From contig NZ_JAANYN010000003.1 of assembly GCF_011290685.1 (NCBI RefSeq), positions 62,001 through 126,000 of the forward strand: 64,000 nucleotides of DNA, in the 5' to 3' direction. Below, piece by piece: positions 36,216-43,808 of the stretch. The notes under the pieces are model-generated. The model made no database searches. It was not told the DNA's origin and was given only the letters and a program-made list of their open reading frames with translations. The position numbers and the translations under genes are program-made. Source of the DNA: Cyclobacterium plantarum. GTDB lineage: Bacteria > Bacteroidota > Bacteroidia > Cytophagales > Cyclobacteriaceae. How positions within the stretch are numbered: the first letter of the stretch is position 1; every line of letters starts with the position of its first letter.

Positions 36216-37481
36216 ATGAGTAAATACAGTAGAAAACTTGCAAAATTAACAGATACGGCGCCCAAACAGGAAACGGCAGTTTTGGTAGCGCTGATTCACC
36301 AGCATGAGTCAGATGTATTGGTGCAGGAACATCTGGATGAGCTGGCCTTCCTGACAGAAACCCTGGGGGCGAAAGCCATACATCGTTTTACCCAGAAAAT
36401 GGAAAAACCGGATGCAAGGACTTTTGTTGGTTCCGGAAAACTGGAAGAGATCAAATCCTATATTGAATATTTTGCCGTGGACATGGCTATTTTTGATAAA
36501 GATTTAAGCCCGTCTCAGGTTAAAATTCTGGAAAATGAGCTCAAAATAAAAGTATATGACAGGTCCATGCTTATCCTGGATATCTTTCTGAGCAGGGCTC
36601 AAACCGCCCAGGCAAAGACTCAGGTAGAACTGGCACGGTACCAATACCTGCTGCCAAGGCTGACCCGTATGTGGACGCACCTGGAAAGGCAAAGAGGTGG
36701 AACGGCAACCCGGGGTGGAGCCGGTGAAAAGGAGATCGAAACCGATAAAAGGGATATACGGCAAAAAATAGACCTGCTCAAAGGGAAACTCAAGAAAATT
36801 GAAAAACAGGGAAATACCCAAAGAAAAGGTAGAAAAGGTATCGTTAGGGTAGCACTGGTGGGATATACCAATGTCGGAAAAAGTACGCTCATGAACCTGT
36901 TGACCAAAGCAGATATCCTGGCAGAAAATAAATTATTTGCCACCGTAGATGCTACCGTAAGGAAGGTTGTATTGGAAAATATCCCCTTTCTGATTTCCGA
37001 TACGGTAGGATTTATTCGCAAACTTCCTACCCATCTCATTGAATCTTTTAAATCAACCCTCGCAGAAATCAAGGAGGCAGATCTTTTGGTTCATGTAGTA
37101 GACCTATCCCATCCCGGGTATCAGGATCAGATTTCGGTAGTAAACCAGACTTTGAATGAAATGGGAGCCGGAGATAAACCTGTGATTATGGTCTTTAATA
37201 AAATAGATATCGCACCTAAAATGCCTTCAGAGGCTGAATTGATGCTGATGTCTGAACTTGAAGTAGAAAGTGCAAACTTTATTGATTTTGGAAAACTTGA
37301 GGAAAGCTATACCAGGAAATCTGCTATAAAACCTGTTTTTATGTCTGCAGGCAATGGTACCAATATTGACGAATTCAGGAAGGTGATCACGGCAGAGGTG
37401 AAAAAAATTCATCAGAAGATCTATCCCCATTATCTGGAAGACGAAGTTTTTGATTTAAGCAGTTTTGGGATGGAAGAATGA
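36216..37481 (+). CDS. hflX: GTPase HflX
   Basis: A 421-residue ribosome-associated GTPase that splits stalled or heat-damaged 70S ribosomes. The N-terminal HflX domain contains TFVGSGKLEEI and DRSMLILDIFLSRAQTAQAKTQVELA, followed by the Gly-rich GGTATRGGAGEKEIE segment and a coiled linker. The G domain has GYTNVGKST (G1), DTVGFIRKLP (G3) and FNKID (G4). A TATTTTTG at 36151-36158 is a weak -7 candidate. A terminator follows at 37578. Confidence 0.94.
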   Translation: MSKYSRKLAKLTDTAPKQETAVLVALIHQHESDVLVQEHLDELAFLTETLGAKAIHRFTQKMEKPDARTFVGSGKLEEIKSYIEYFAVDMAIFDKDLSPSQVKILENELKIKVYDRSMLILDIFLSRAQTAQAKTQVELARYQYLLPRLTRMWTHLERQRGGTATRGGAGEKEIETDKRDIRQKIDLLKGKLKKIEKQGNTQRKGRKGIVRVALVGYTNVGKSTLMNLLTKADILAENKLFATVDATVRKVVLENIPFLISDTVGFIRKLPTHLIESFKSTLAEIKEADLLVHVVDLSHPGYQDQISVVNQTLNEMGAGDKPVIMVFNKIDIAPKMPSEAELMLMSELEVESANFIDFGKLEESYTRKSAIKPVFMSAGNGTNIDEFRKVITAEVKKIHQKIYPHYLEDEVFDLSSFGMEE

Positions 37482-37577
37482 TCAGTTGCCCCGGTTGGCC
37501 AATCTTTCTGATAATTGATTGATCGGTGAACCTGGTGCTTGATCCAAATGGTATTCAAACCCCTATGTTTGACCAAC

Positions 37578-37620
37578 ACCCATCCCCTGTCTTTTACCGA
37601 CAGGGTGATGGGTTTTTTTA
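37578..37620 (+). terminator. Rho-independent terminator after hflX
   Basis: ACCCATCCCCTGTC (37578-37591) pairs with GACAGGGTGATGGGT (37599-37613), one bulged base, 7-nt loop, and is followed by a run of T. It is 97 bp after the hflX stop. Confidence 0.85.
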
Positions 37621-37873
37621 AGAATGAAAATATCACCTTCCGGGATAGTTCTGGGAAGAATAGGATTGAGATGAGTCAGAAACTTGCCATAGGACCGGAT
37701 TTTGGCTACTATTAATCACTAACCGCTTGAATTGTCCCTGAGGATCAATTTCGGTAAGGTTAAAGTGAAAAAGTTCTGGCATTCACTTTGGTATCTGCAT
37801 GCCATGGGCTTTACAGGATATAGCTTTTATATATACTTTCCAATACCTATTCGATGAAATTTATTGGTGCGGA

Positions 37874-37907
37874 TTGAAATTTTGGATCAGCCATATCCGT
37901 AACTTTG
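37874..37907 (+). promoter_or_regulatory. Putative promoter for mtgA
   Basis: TAACTTTG (37900-37907) fits TAnnTTTG, with a TTG 23 nt upstream (37874-37876). It ends 44 bp before the GTG at 37952 and supports that start over the longer frame beginning at 37799. Nothing else was seen in the 470-bp gap after hflX besides the terminator. Confidence 0.45.
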
Positions 37908-37951
37908 CAAACAGTACATGGAAGAATAAAATAACTAATTCTGTCGTCTTT

Positions 37952-38656
37952 GTGAAAAAACAGGTAAAAAAAATATTTCATTGGGTCTTTTATTTTCTGT
38001 TTGGACTTTGTCTTTTCTCTATCCTTACTGTAATTTTCTATGCCAGTATTCCTGTTTTATTCACCCCTTTAATGGGCTTGCGGGCAATAGAGCAGGGTTT
38101 TGATGAAAATAGGGATTTCCGGTTAAAAAAGGACTGGGTCAACCTTGATGAGGTCTCACCTCATTTGTATCGGGCGGTAATTGCAGCCGAAGACCAAAAA
38201 TTTTTGGAACATCAGGGATTTGACTGGGAGGCCATAGAAAAGGCTTTTGAGGGAAACCGTGCTGGTAAAAGGATTAAGGGGGGAAGTACCATTAGCAATC
38301 AAACGGCAAAAAATGTTTTTTTATGGCCTCAGCGGAATTGGCTAAGGAAAGGCCTGGAGGCCTATTTTACTTTTCTGATAGAATTTTTCTGGTCTAAGGA
38401 AAGGATTATGGAGGTTTACCTTAATGTCATTGAAATGGGCGATGGCATTTATGGGGCTGAAGCAGCAGCTCAATTTTATTTTGGTAAGGCAGCAGCCGAT
38501 CTTAGCAGGCAGGAAGCAGCTTTGATAGCAGCCGTTTTGCCCAATCCGCTGCGGTGGCGCCCGGATCAACCTACCATCTATATCAGGGAAAGGCAGAAAT
38601 GGATCCTCAGAAACATGAATAACCTGGGAGAATTGGAAATCAGCGAGAAAAATTAA
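37952..38656 (+). CDS. mtgA: Monofunctional biosynthetic peptidoglycan transglycosylase
   Basis: A GT51 glycosyltransferase of about 234 residues that polymerises lipid II into glycan strands. One membrane anchor is at residues 8-30. Catalytic motifs are VIAAEDQKFLEHQGFDW (first Glu), GGSTISNQTAKNVFLWPQR, and KERIMEVYLNVIEMGDGIYGAEAAA (second Glu). The GTG at 37952 gives the usual family length; the open frame runs back to 37799, but those 51 extra codons contain the promoter-like element and no recognisable domain. Confidence 0.9.
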   Translation: MKKQVKKIFHWVFYFLFGLCLFSILTVIFYASIPVLFTPLMGLRAIEQGFDENRDFRLKKDWVNLDEVSPHLYRAVIAAEDQKFLEHQGFDWEAIEKAFEGNRAGKRIKGGSTISNQTAKNVFLWPQRNWLRKGLEAYFTFLIEFFWSKERIMEVYLNVIEMGDGIYGAEAAAQFYFGKAAADLSRQEAALIAAVLPNPLRWRPDQPTIYIRERQKWILRNMNNLGELEISEKN

Positions 38657-38659
38657 GCC

Positions 38660-39262
38660 TTATTTTCTAATAAGATTACGGAGCCGGCTGGTGAATCTGG
38701 GACGATCTTCCATGACATTCAAATCATCTTCAGAAATTCTTTTCACACTCTCAATGGTGTAAAAGGCCTTTTCATTGCTCTCTTTTAGTTTACCAATGAA
38801 ACCAGGCAAAAACTCTCTTTTAATAACAGTAAACATCAAAATCACCTTTCCATATCTGCCCTCAGCACCGACAGAGGTAAAACGGTATTCTTTATCTTTC
38901 ATGTATTCTACCAACTCGGGCAAAGGTTCGGGAGTAATTATCCTGACAAGTACCCTCCCTAAGGCGAGCCTCTCCTCTATCACCATGCCCACATAGGTTC
39001 CCATGGCATACCCTCCCGCATAGGCAACATAAGACATGGGGTTGTTGATGTTTTGAAAAATCTGCCCAATGGCGAGCAGCCAGATAAGGGCTTCAAAGAA
39101 ACCCAGAACGGGAGCCACCGTCTTTTTGCCGTTCAGGACGAACATGATTCTCAGGGTATTGATGGACACATCTACTACCCTGGCTAAAAATATAAATAAA
39201 GGCATGAGCAGATAATCGAAAATAGGCTGCGAAATGCCAAAGGACGCAAAGAATTCCTGCAT
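38660..39262 (-). CDS. UPF0316 / DUF2179 membrane protein
   Basis: A 200-residue protein with three N-terminal membrane segments (about residues 15-35, 45-70, 75-95; DUF5698) and a C-terminal DUF2179 domain (YMKDKEYRFTSVGAEGRYGKVILMFTVIKR), which resembles small-molecule-sensing domains in other membrane proteins. Function is unknown. It is convergent with mtgA (3-bp gap). A TAATTTTG on the bottom strand at 39288-39295 may be its -7 box. Confidence 0.83.
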   Translation of the reverse strand: MQEFFASFGISQPIFDYLLMPLFIFLARVVDVSINTLRIMFVLNGKKTVAPVLGFFEALIWLLAIGQIFQNINNPMSYVAYAGGYAMGTYVGMVIEERLALGRVLVRIITPEPLPELVEYMKDKEYRFTSVGAEGRYGKVILMFTVIKREFLPGFIGKLKESNEKAFYTIESVKRISEDDLNVMEDRPRFTSRLRNLIRK

Positions 39263-39343
39263 GTATCTTAGGATCTGTTAGACTTCACAAAATTAATTAA
39301 TCCTTGAGATTTATGGTCATAATCTGAAAATACTTGAAGAAGA

Positions 39344-40510
39344 TCAGATGGTTCGGTTTTTACCCGCAAAGTACCCAAAGAACATAAAAAAGAAAGAAGC
39401 ACCCAGCATCAGGTAAATCAATAGGTTCCAATCTTGCCATAGATCAAAGGCAATGCCAAACAGCATGGGACCAAAGGCTGCCAAAAAATATCCAGCAGAT
39501 TGTGCCATTCCTGAAAGACCCGAAGTGTAAAGGTCATTCCTGGTCCGCAAGGCAATAAGGGTATAGGCCAGGCTGAGGCTGGCTCCCATGCCCAATCCAA
39601 CCAGGCCTATTCCCATTACATTCAACCATATCTCATAAGAGAAGAGACTGCTGAAACCTAAAATATAAATGACACCAATCGCTACTGCCATTCCGGATTG
39701 CTGGCTGAACTTGATGGCAATGACCGGAGAAAGGAAGGTACCTATCAGCCCAACCACCTGCATCATGGAAGCTATCAGGCCTGCCTGTGCAGCACTTAGC
39801 CCTCTATCGATCATCATGTCGGGAAGCCAGGTGATGAGGGTAAAGAAAAGCAGCGACTGCACCCCCATGAACAAACTTACCTGCCAGGCCAAAATGGAGC
39901 GCCATACAGATGTTCCTGATTCCTGTTTTTGACCTGAGGGTTTGGGGCTTAATTTTAATTGTGGCCACCAGACTAGCAGGGCCAAAAAAAGAAAAACGGT
40001 CCAAAACAATAGGGAGCCTCTCCAACCTAGATTTTCGGCAAGGGGCACGCTGAGGGCCGTAGCTATGGCTGCCATTAAAGACATACCTGTACTGAACATG
40101 CCCATTACTTTCCCGGTTTTGGACGGCATCCTGGATTTCAGCAACGGAATCAGCAGTACATTGCAAATAACAATTCCAATGCCGGTAAGGGCAGTGCCCA
40201 GGTAAAGTGCAAACGGCCCGGCAGATACACGAAGTACCGAACCCGCTCCTAAAACCAGCAAACCTACAAAAATGGCTTTTGCCTTTCCCAAACGATTGCC
40301 TATAGCCGCTGAAAAAAGAGAAAAAGTGGCGAAAGTCAATAGGGGCAAAGTAGTAAGGAAGCCGGCCAGTCCGTTGGACAGATTCATGTCCTCCCTGATA
40401 AATGGTATCAGGGGACCTACGGCGGTAATGGAGGGGCGGAGATTAAAAGACACCAACAAAATGCCTAAAATCAGCCAGTTATTGCTGGATTTGTCTTTCA
40501 CATGAATCAT
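39344..40510 (-). CDS. MFS transporter, CynX/NimT-like
   Basis: A 388-residue major facilitator with 12 predicted helices. The N-terminal NLRPSITAVGPLIPFIREDMNLS block is typical of the CynX/YeaN branch (cyanate/nitroimidazole resistance type), and the loop between helices 2 and 3 has GNRLGKAKAI. The substrate is not predictable. It follows a decayed gene fragment on the same strand. No regulator is adjacent. Confidence 0.87.
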   Translation of the reverse strand: MIHVKDKSSNNWLILGILLVSFNLRPSITAVGPLIPFIREDMNLSNGLAGFLTTLPLLTFATFSLFSAAIGNRLGKAKAIFVGLLVLGAGSVLRVSAGPFALYLGTALTGIGIVICNVLLIPLLKSRMPSKTGKVMGMFSTGMSLMAAIATALSVPLAENLGWRGSLLFWTVFLFLALLVWWPQLKLSPKPSGQKQESGTSVWRSILAWQVSLFMGVQSLLFFTLITWLPDMMIDRGLSAAQAGLIASMMQVVGLIGTFLSPVIAIKFSQQSGMAVAIGVIYILGFSSLFSYEIWLNVMGIGLVGLGMGASLSLAYTLIALRTRNDLYTSGLSGMAQSAGYFLAAFGPMLFGIAFDLWQDWNLLIYLMLGASFFFMFFGYFAGKNRTI

Positions 40511-40541
40511 TAAAGCTGAGCTGCAGGTCGAAAAAAGAGGC

Positions 40542-40881
40542 TTATCCAGGTGCTTTCTCTTCCGTTAAAAAAGAAGCATCCTGGTATTGGCTGCGAATTT
40601 CAACAATTTCCTGCTTTTCTCCTATGATTGACAATTCATCTTTTGGGAAAGTTTTCATTGTCCAGGATTTCTGCCAGATGGGCCAGCATTCTCAGATATT
40701 GGCCGGAATGTTTCTTAAAACTGATTAAAAAATTCATATTTTTATTTACTTCTCCTATAAAAACCAAGGTAAGACCTGATTGGTTTTTATTTTCTCCATC
40801 AAATACAAAGTCTACTACCCAAGCAGGAAGAAAGCACTTTATTTTGTAACTCATTTTTATGTCTATAAATTTGTATTTCAA
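40542..40881 (-). pseudogene. Remnant of a PTS EIIA type-2-like domain, frameshifted
   Basis: An 81-codon frame (40881 to 40636) contains MNFLISFKKHSGQYLRMLAHLAEILDNENF, here read in pieces, resembling the region of PTS-IIA type-2 domains found at the C-terminus of some cation antiporters and permeases (FLIxPxxHSGQxLRxLAxLAxIL). It stops at TGA. The next frame, one base off, continues with DELSIIGEKQEIVEIRSQY and ends at the TAA at 40542-40544, again family-like. A one-base change in the T-run at 40641-40644 would join them. No transporter portion and no active-site His region are recognisable upstream. It is most likely a gene fragment; the alternative is a short unrelated ORF. Confidence 0.45.
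40843..40873 (+). promoter_or_regulatory. Bacteroidota consensus promoter (TTTG-N19-TAAATTTG)
   Basis: TTTG (40843-40846) and TAAATTTG (40866-40873) with 19 nt between them match the phylum consensus fully. Transcription should begin near 40880, about 50 nt before the ATG at 40929. It overlaps the start of the decayed fragment on the other strand. Confidence 0.65.
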
Positions 40882-40928
40882 ATAAATTATTATGTAATTT
40901 GAAATATTATTATTTCAACAGACAGCAT

Positions 40929-42302
40929 ATGAGGGCGGTGGTGATTTTTACTTTGATTTTTCTTTTGATCAGCAGTACCTGGTTGGATGCCAGACAAAAT
41001 GCTTGCAGTGTCAACCAAATGGCTGTGCAACGGCAAATAGTGGACCTTGATCAAAATGGCAGCCTGGAAGGTTTTGCGGGTGATAGGGGACAGTTTACCC
41101 TGATGCAATACCACAGCAATGGGCAAAAACTTTGGGAGCTTCAACTTCCTAAAACATCGGCGAATTCCAAATTTGATCTGATTGCTTCCGCGGATGGCGG
41201 GGAGATTTTTGTGCTTGCCATAAGCCCGTCTTTAAAAGGACCGGGAACAGCGCTCATTCACCAGATCCGTAAAGGTAAGTTGATCCGGACCCTGGCTTTT
41301 GAAGACCAGCAAATACTGATGGGCGAATCACTGCATGCCGTATTTGCGGATAAAGCGTATCTGTATTTTTTGACCGCGGATCAGGATCCGGACAAATTCA
41401 GGATGGGTAAGGCCCCGAAAATGAGCTTTTTGCTCAACCGTTTCAGTACCAAGGATCTTTTCTTTGATCAGGTCAGGGTTGAACTTCCCCAAATTCCGGA
41501 CAGCAGGTGGAATCCGCAATGGACTTTTGCCGGGCAGCTGGGTCAGGAAAAGTACATGGTTCTGAAAGATGCAGATTTGGCTTCAAATACACTCCATTGC
41601 GAGGTAATCAGTTTTGACCCTGATGGGCATTTAATGAGGAATTTTGAGTTGAATTATACTCCGGAAAAACAATCCATACGCCCTTCTTTCCATGTGGATG
41701 ACAATGACCGCAATTTTGTCCTGGCAACGGACTACAATTACCTGGGCTATGCTTCCTTCGGTCCTGCTCCCTCCGTAAAGGCATACAGGATAGGTGCATT
41801 TTTTGGCTTTACACTTGATGAACAAACAGGGGCTTTTTATATAAGCGGGCTTTCGGGGGAAGAATCTTTTGGAAAAAATCCATTTCACTTTAAAGCTCAG
41901 AATTACAACGGGTTTTACCTGAGCAAATTCAATGCAAACGGAGACTTGCTCTGGGAAGCTGGTCATGTGGCAGACGGAAAACACCTCTCGGAGACTGATT
42001 TCAGGAAGCGCCAACGGCCGGTTCAAAAATATTCCGCTATTGAACTGATTGCAGCTACCCGCGAAGTCAATTATTCCATACGGGTAGGGGGCAACGATTT
42101 CAGTTTTTTGATGGATGACAAGGAAGGGGAGCTGATGGCGATCAACGGCATGCTGATTTCCGGTCAGGGAAAAGCATTGACTGAGGCAGGCAAATCACTT
42201 CCAGTTGCAGAAGAGGAGGGTCTTTTCCGGATGGTAACAAATCCTGCAAAGCAGGGGAAGGAACAAGCTCAGGCGGGCAGCAAACCTGTTCTCGCCTTTT
42301 AG
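40929..42302 (+). CDS. Exported protein of unknown function
   Basis: A 457-residue protein with a Sec signal peptide (VVIFTLIFLLISSTWLDA, cleaved near residue 20). The ATG at 40929 is the only sensible start before it. The rest is rich in short beta-strand repeats with the patterns GQKLWELQL, GEIFVLAISP, YLYFLTADQD and GDLLWEAGH, suggesting a propeller-like or WD/PQQ-type fold, but I do not recognise a family. A consensus promoter sits directly upstream. No catalytic motif was seen. Confidence 0.7.
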   Translation: MRAVVIFTLIFLLISSTWLDARQNACSVNQMAVQRQIVDLDQNGSLEGFAGDRGQFTLMQYHSNGQKLWELQLPKTSANSKFDLIASADGGEIFVLAISPSLKGPGTALIHQIRKGKLIRTLAFEDQQILMGESLHAVFADKAYLYFLTADQDPDKFRMGKAPKMSFLLNRFSTKDLFFDQVRVELPQIPDSRWNPQWTFAGQLGQEKYMVLKDADLASNTLHCEVISFDPDGHLMRNFELNYTPEKQSIRPSFHVDDNDRNFVLATDYNYLGYASFGPAPSVKAYRIGAFFGFTLDEQTGAFYISGLSGEESFGKNPFHFKAQNYNGFYLSKFNANGDLLWEAGHVADGKHLSETDFRKRQRPVQKYSAIELIAATREVNYSIRVGGNDFSFLMDDKEGELMAINGMLISGQGKALTEAGKSLPVAEEEGLFRMVTNPAKQGKEQAQAGSKPVLAF

Positions 42303-42346
42303 GTTAATTTTGCTCAACCGGCTTTTTCCTCAATCCAAAGGACTTA

Positions 42347-43807
42347 TCAGGAGAGGATTTCTTTGATCACATTTCCGTGCACATCGGTCAGCCTGAAGTT
42401 CCTGCCCTGGAATTCATAGGTCAATTGCTCATGGTCGAATCCCAGCCTTTCCAGAATGGTGGCTTGCAAGTCATGCACGTGGGTTCTCCCTTCAATACCG
42501 TAATAACCTATTTCATCAGTCTCTCCATGCACTTTTCCCTTTTTGATACCTGCTCCTGCCATCCACATGGTAAAGGCTTCCAGGTGGTGGTCTCTACCGT
42601 CAAAACCTACTCCTGTTCGCGCTTCCATCATAGGGGTACGCCCAAACTCTCCTCCCCAGACCACCAGGGTTTCTTCCAAAAGACCTCTTTGTTTCAGATC
42701 CTTTAGTAGGGCTGCAATGGGTTGATCAATGGCTTTGCAGGACCGGCGCATCCCATCTCCTACACCATTTCCGGCACCCACGCCATGGGTGTCCCAACGG
42801 TTATCAAACAATTGAATGAACCGCACGCCTTTTTCTACCAACCTTCTGGCCAGCAGGCAATTGTTGGCAAAGGAGGCTTTTCCCGGAGAAGTTCCATACA
42901 TCTGATGGATGTAGTCCGGCTCATCATTGATATTCATGGTTTCCGGTACAGAAGTCTGCATGCGGAATGCCAGTTCATATTGGGAAATCCGGGTGAGTAT
43001 TTCGGGATCCCCTGATTGTTGATACTCCATTTCATTGATCTTGTTGATGGCCGCTATGGATTTTTTCCGCAAAGGGGCATCTATGGAGTTTGGATTGGAT
43101 AAAAAAAGTACCGGATCGCCCTCCGAGCGACACTGTACACCCTGATAAACGGTAGGTAAAAAGCCAGATCCCCAGGCACTTTTTCCGGCACTGATGGCAC
43201 CACCACCGGAAGTCAATACCACATAGCCTGGCAAATCTTTATTTTCAGATCCCAAACCATAAACAGACCAGGCGCCGATGCTTGGTTTGCCAAGTCTTGG
43301 GCTACCGGTATGCATGAAAAGCTGTGCAGGGGCATGATTAAATTCATTGGTATGCATGGCCTTCAGCAAACTTACCTCATCCACCATTTGGGCAAATTCG
43401 GGCATGTAATCTGATACATAAGTTCCAGACTGTCCGTGTCTGTCAAAGTTAGCCTGAGGGCCAAGTAGTTTAGGAGTTCCTTTCAGGAAGGCAAATTCCT
43501 TCCCTTCCATGAGGGATTTGGGGGTATCTTTGCCATTCAGCTGCTGAAGGGTCGGTTTAAAGTCAAAAAGCTCCAGATGAGATGGCCCTCCCGCCATGTG
43601 CAGGAAGATGACACTTTTTGCTTTTGGGGCAAAATGGGGGCCTTTTCCTGCCAGGCCTGCTCCGGATTTAGCTCCGGGATGCTGTTCCCCGCATCCCATT
43701 ATGGATCCGAGGGCCAATGCACCCAGTCCAGATGTACATTTTTTTAAGAAATGTCTCCTGCTGTTGTATTGTGCCTTGCGGATAAAAGCTTCTTCCCAAA
43801 TGTTCAT
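42347..43807 (-). CDS. Tat-exported DUF1501 lipoprotein
   Basis: A 486-residue DUF1501 protein; the family belongs to the alkaline phosphatase/sulfatase-like superfamily, with unproven activity. A twin-arginine motif NSRRHFLKK precedes a hydrophobic stretch and a lipobox-like SIMGC, so export in folded form and lipid anchoring are likely. Family segments are SVIFLHMAGGPSHLELFD, HTNEFNHAPAQ, RFIQLFDNRWDTHG, WGGEFGRTPM and GRDHHLEAFTMW. It begins one base after the stop of the cytochrome-type gene, with which it forms a two-gene operon. Confidence 0.88.
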   Translation of the reverse strand: MNIWEEAFIRKAQYNSRRHFLKKCTSGLGALALGSIMGCGEQHPGAKSGAGLAGKGPHFAPKAKSVIFLHMAGGPSHLELFDFKPTLQQLNGKDTPKSLMEGKEFAFLKGTPKLLGPQANFDRHGQSGTYVSDYMPEFAQMVDEVSLLKAMHTNEFNHAPAQLFMHTGSPRLGKPSIGAWSVYGLGSENKDLPGYVVLTSGGGAISAGKSAWGSGFLPTVYQGVQCRSEGDPVLFLSNPNSIDAPLRKKSIAAINKINEMEYQQSGDPEILTRISQYELAFRMQTSVPETMNINDEPDYIHQMYGTSPGKASFANNCLLARRLVEKGVRFIQLFDNRWDTHGVGAGNGVGDGMRRSCKAIDQPIAALLKDLKQRGLLEETLVVWGGEFGRTPMMEARTGVGFDGRDHHLEAFTMWMAGAGIKKGKVHGETDEIGYYGIEGRTHVHDLQATILERLGFDHEQLTYEFQGRNFRLTDVHGNVIKEILS

Positions 43808-43808
43808 G

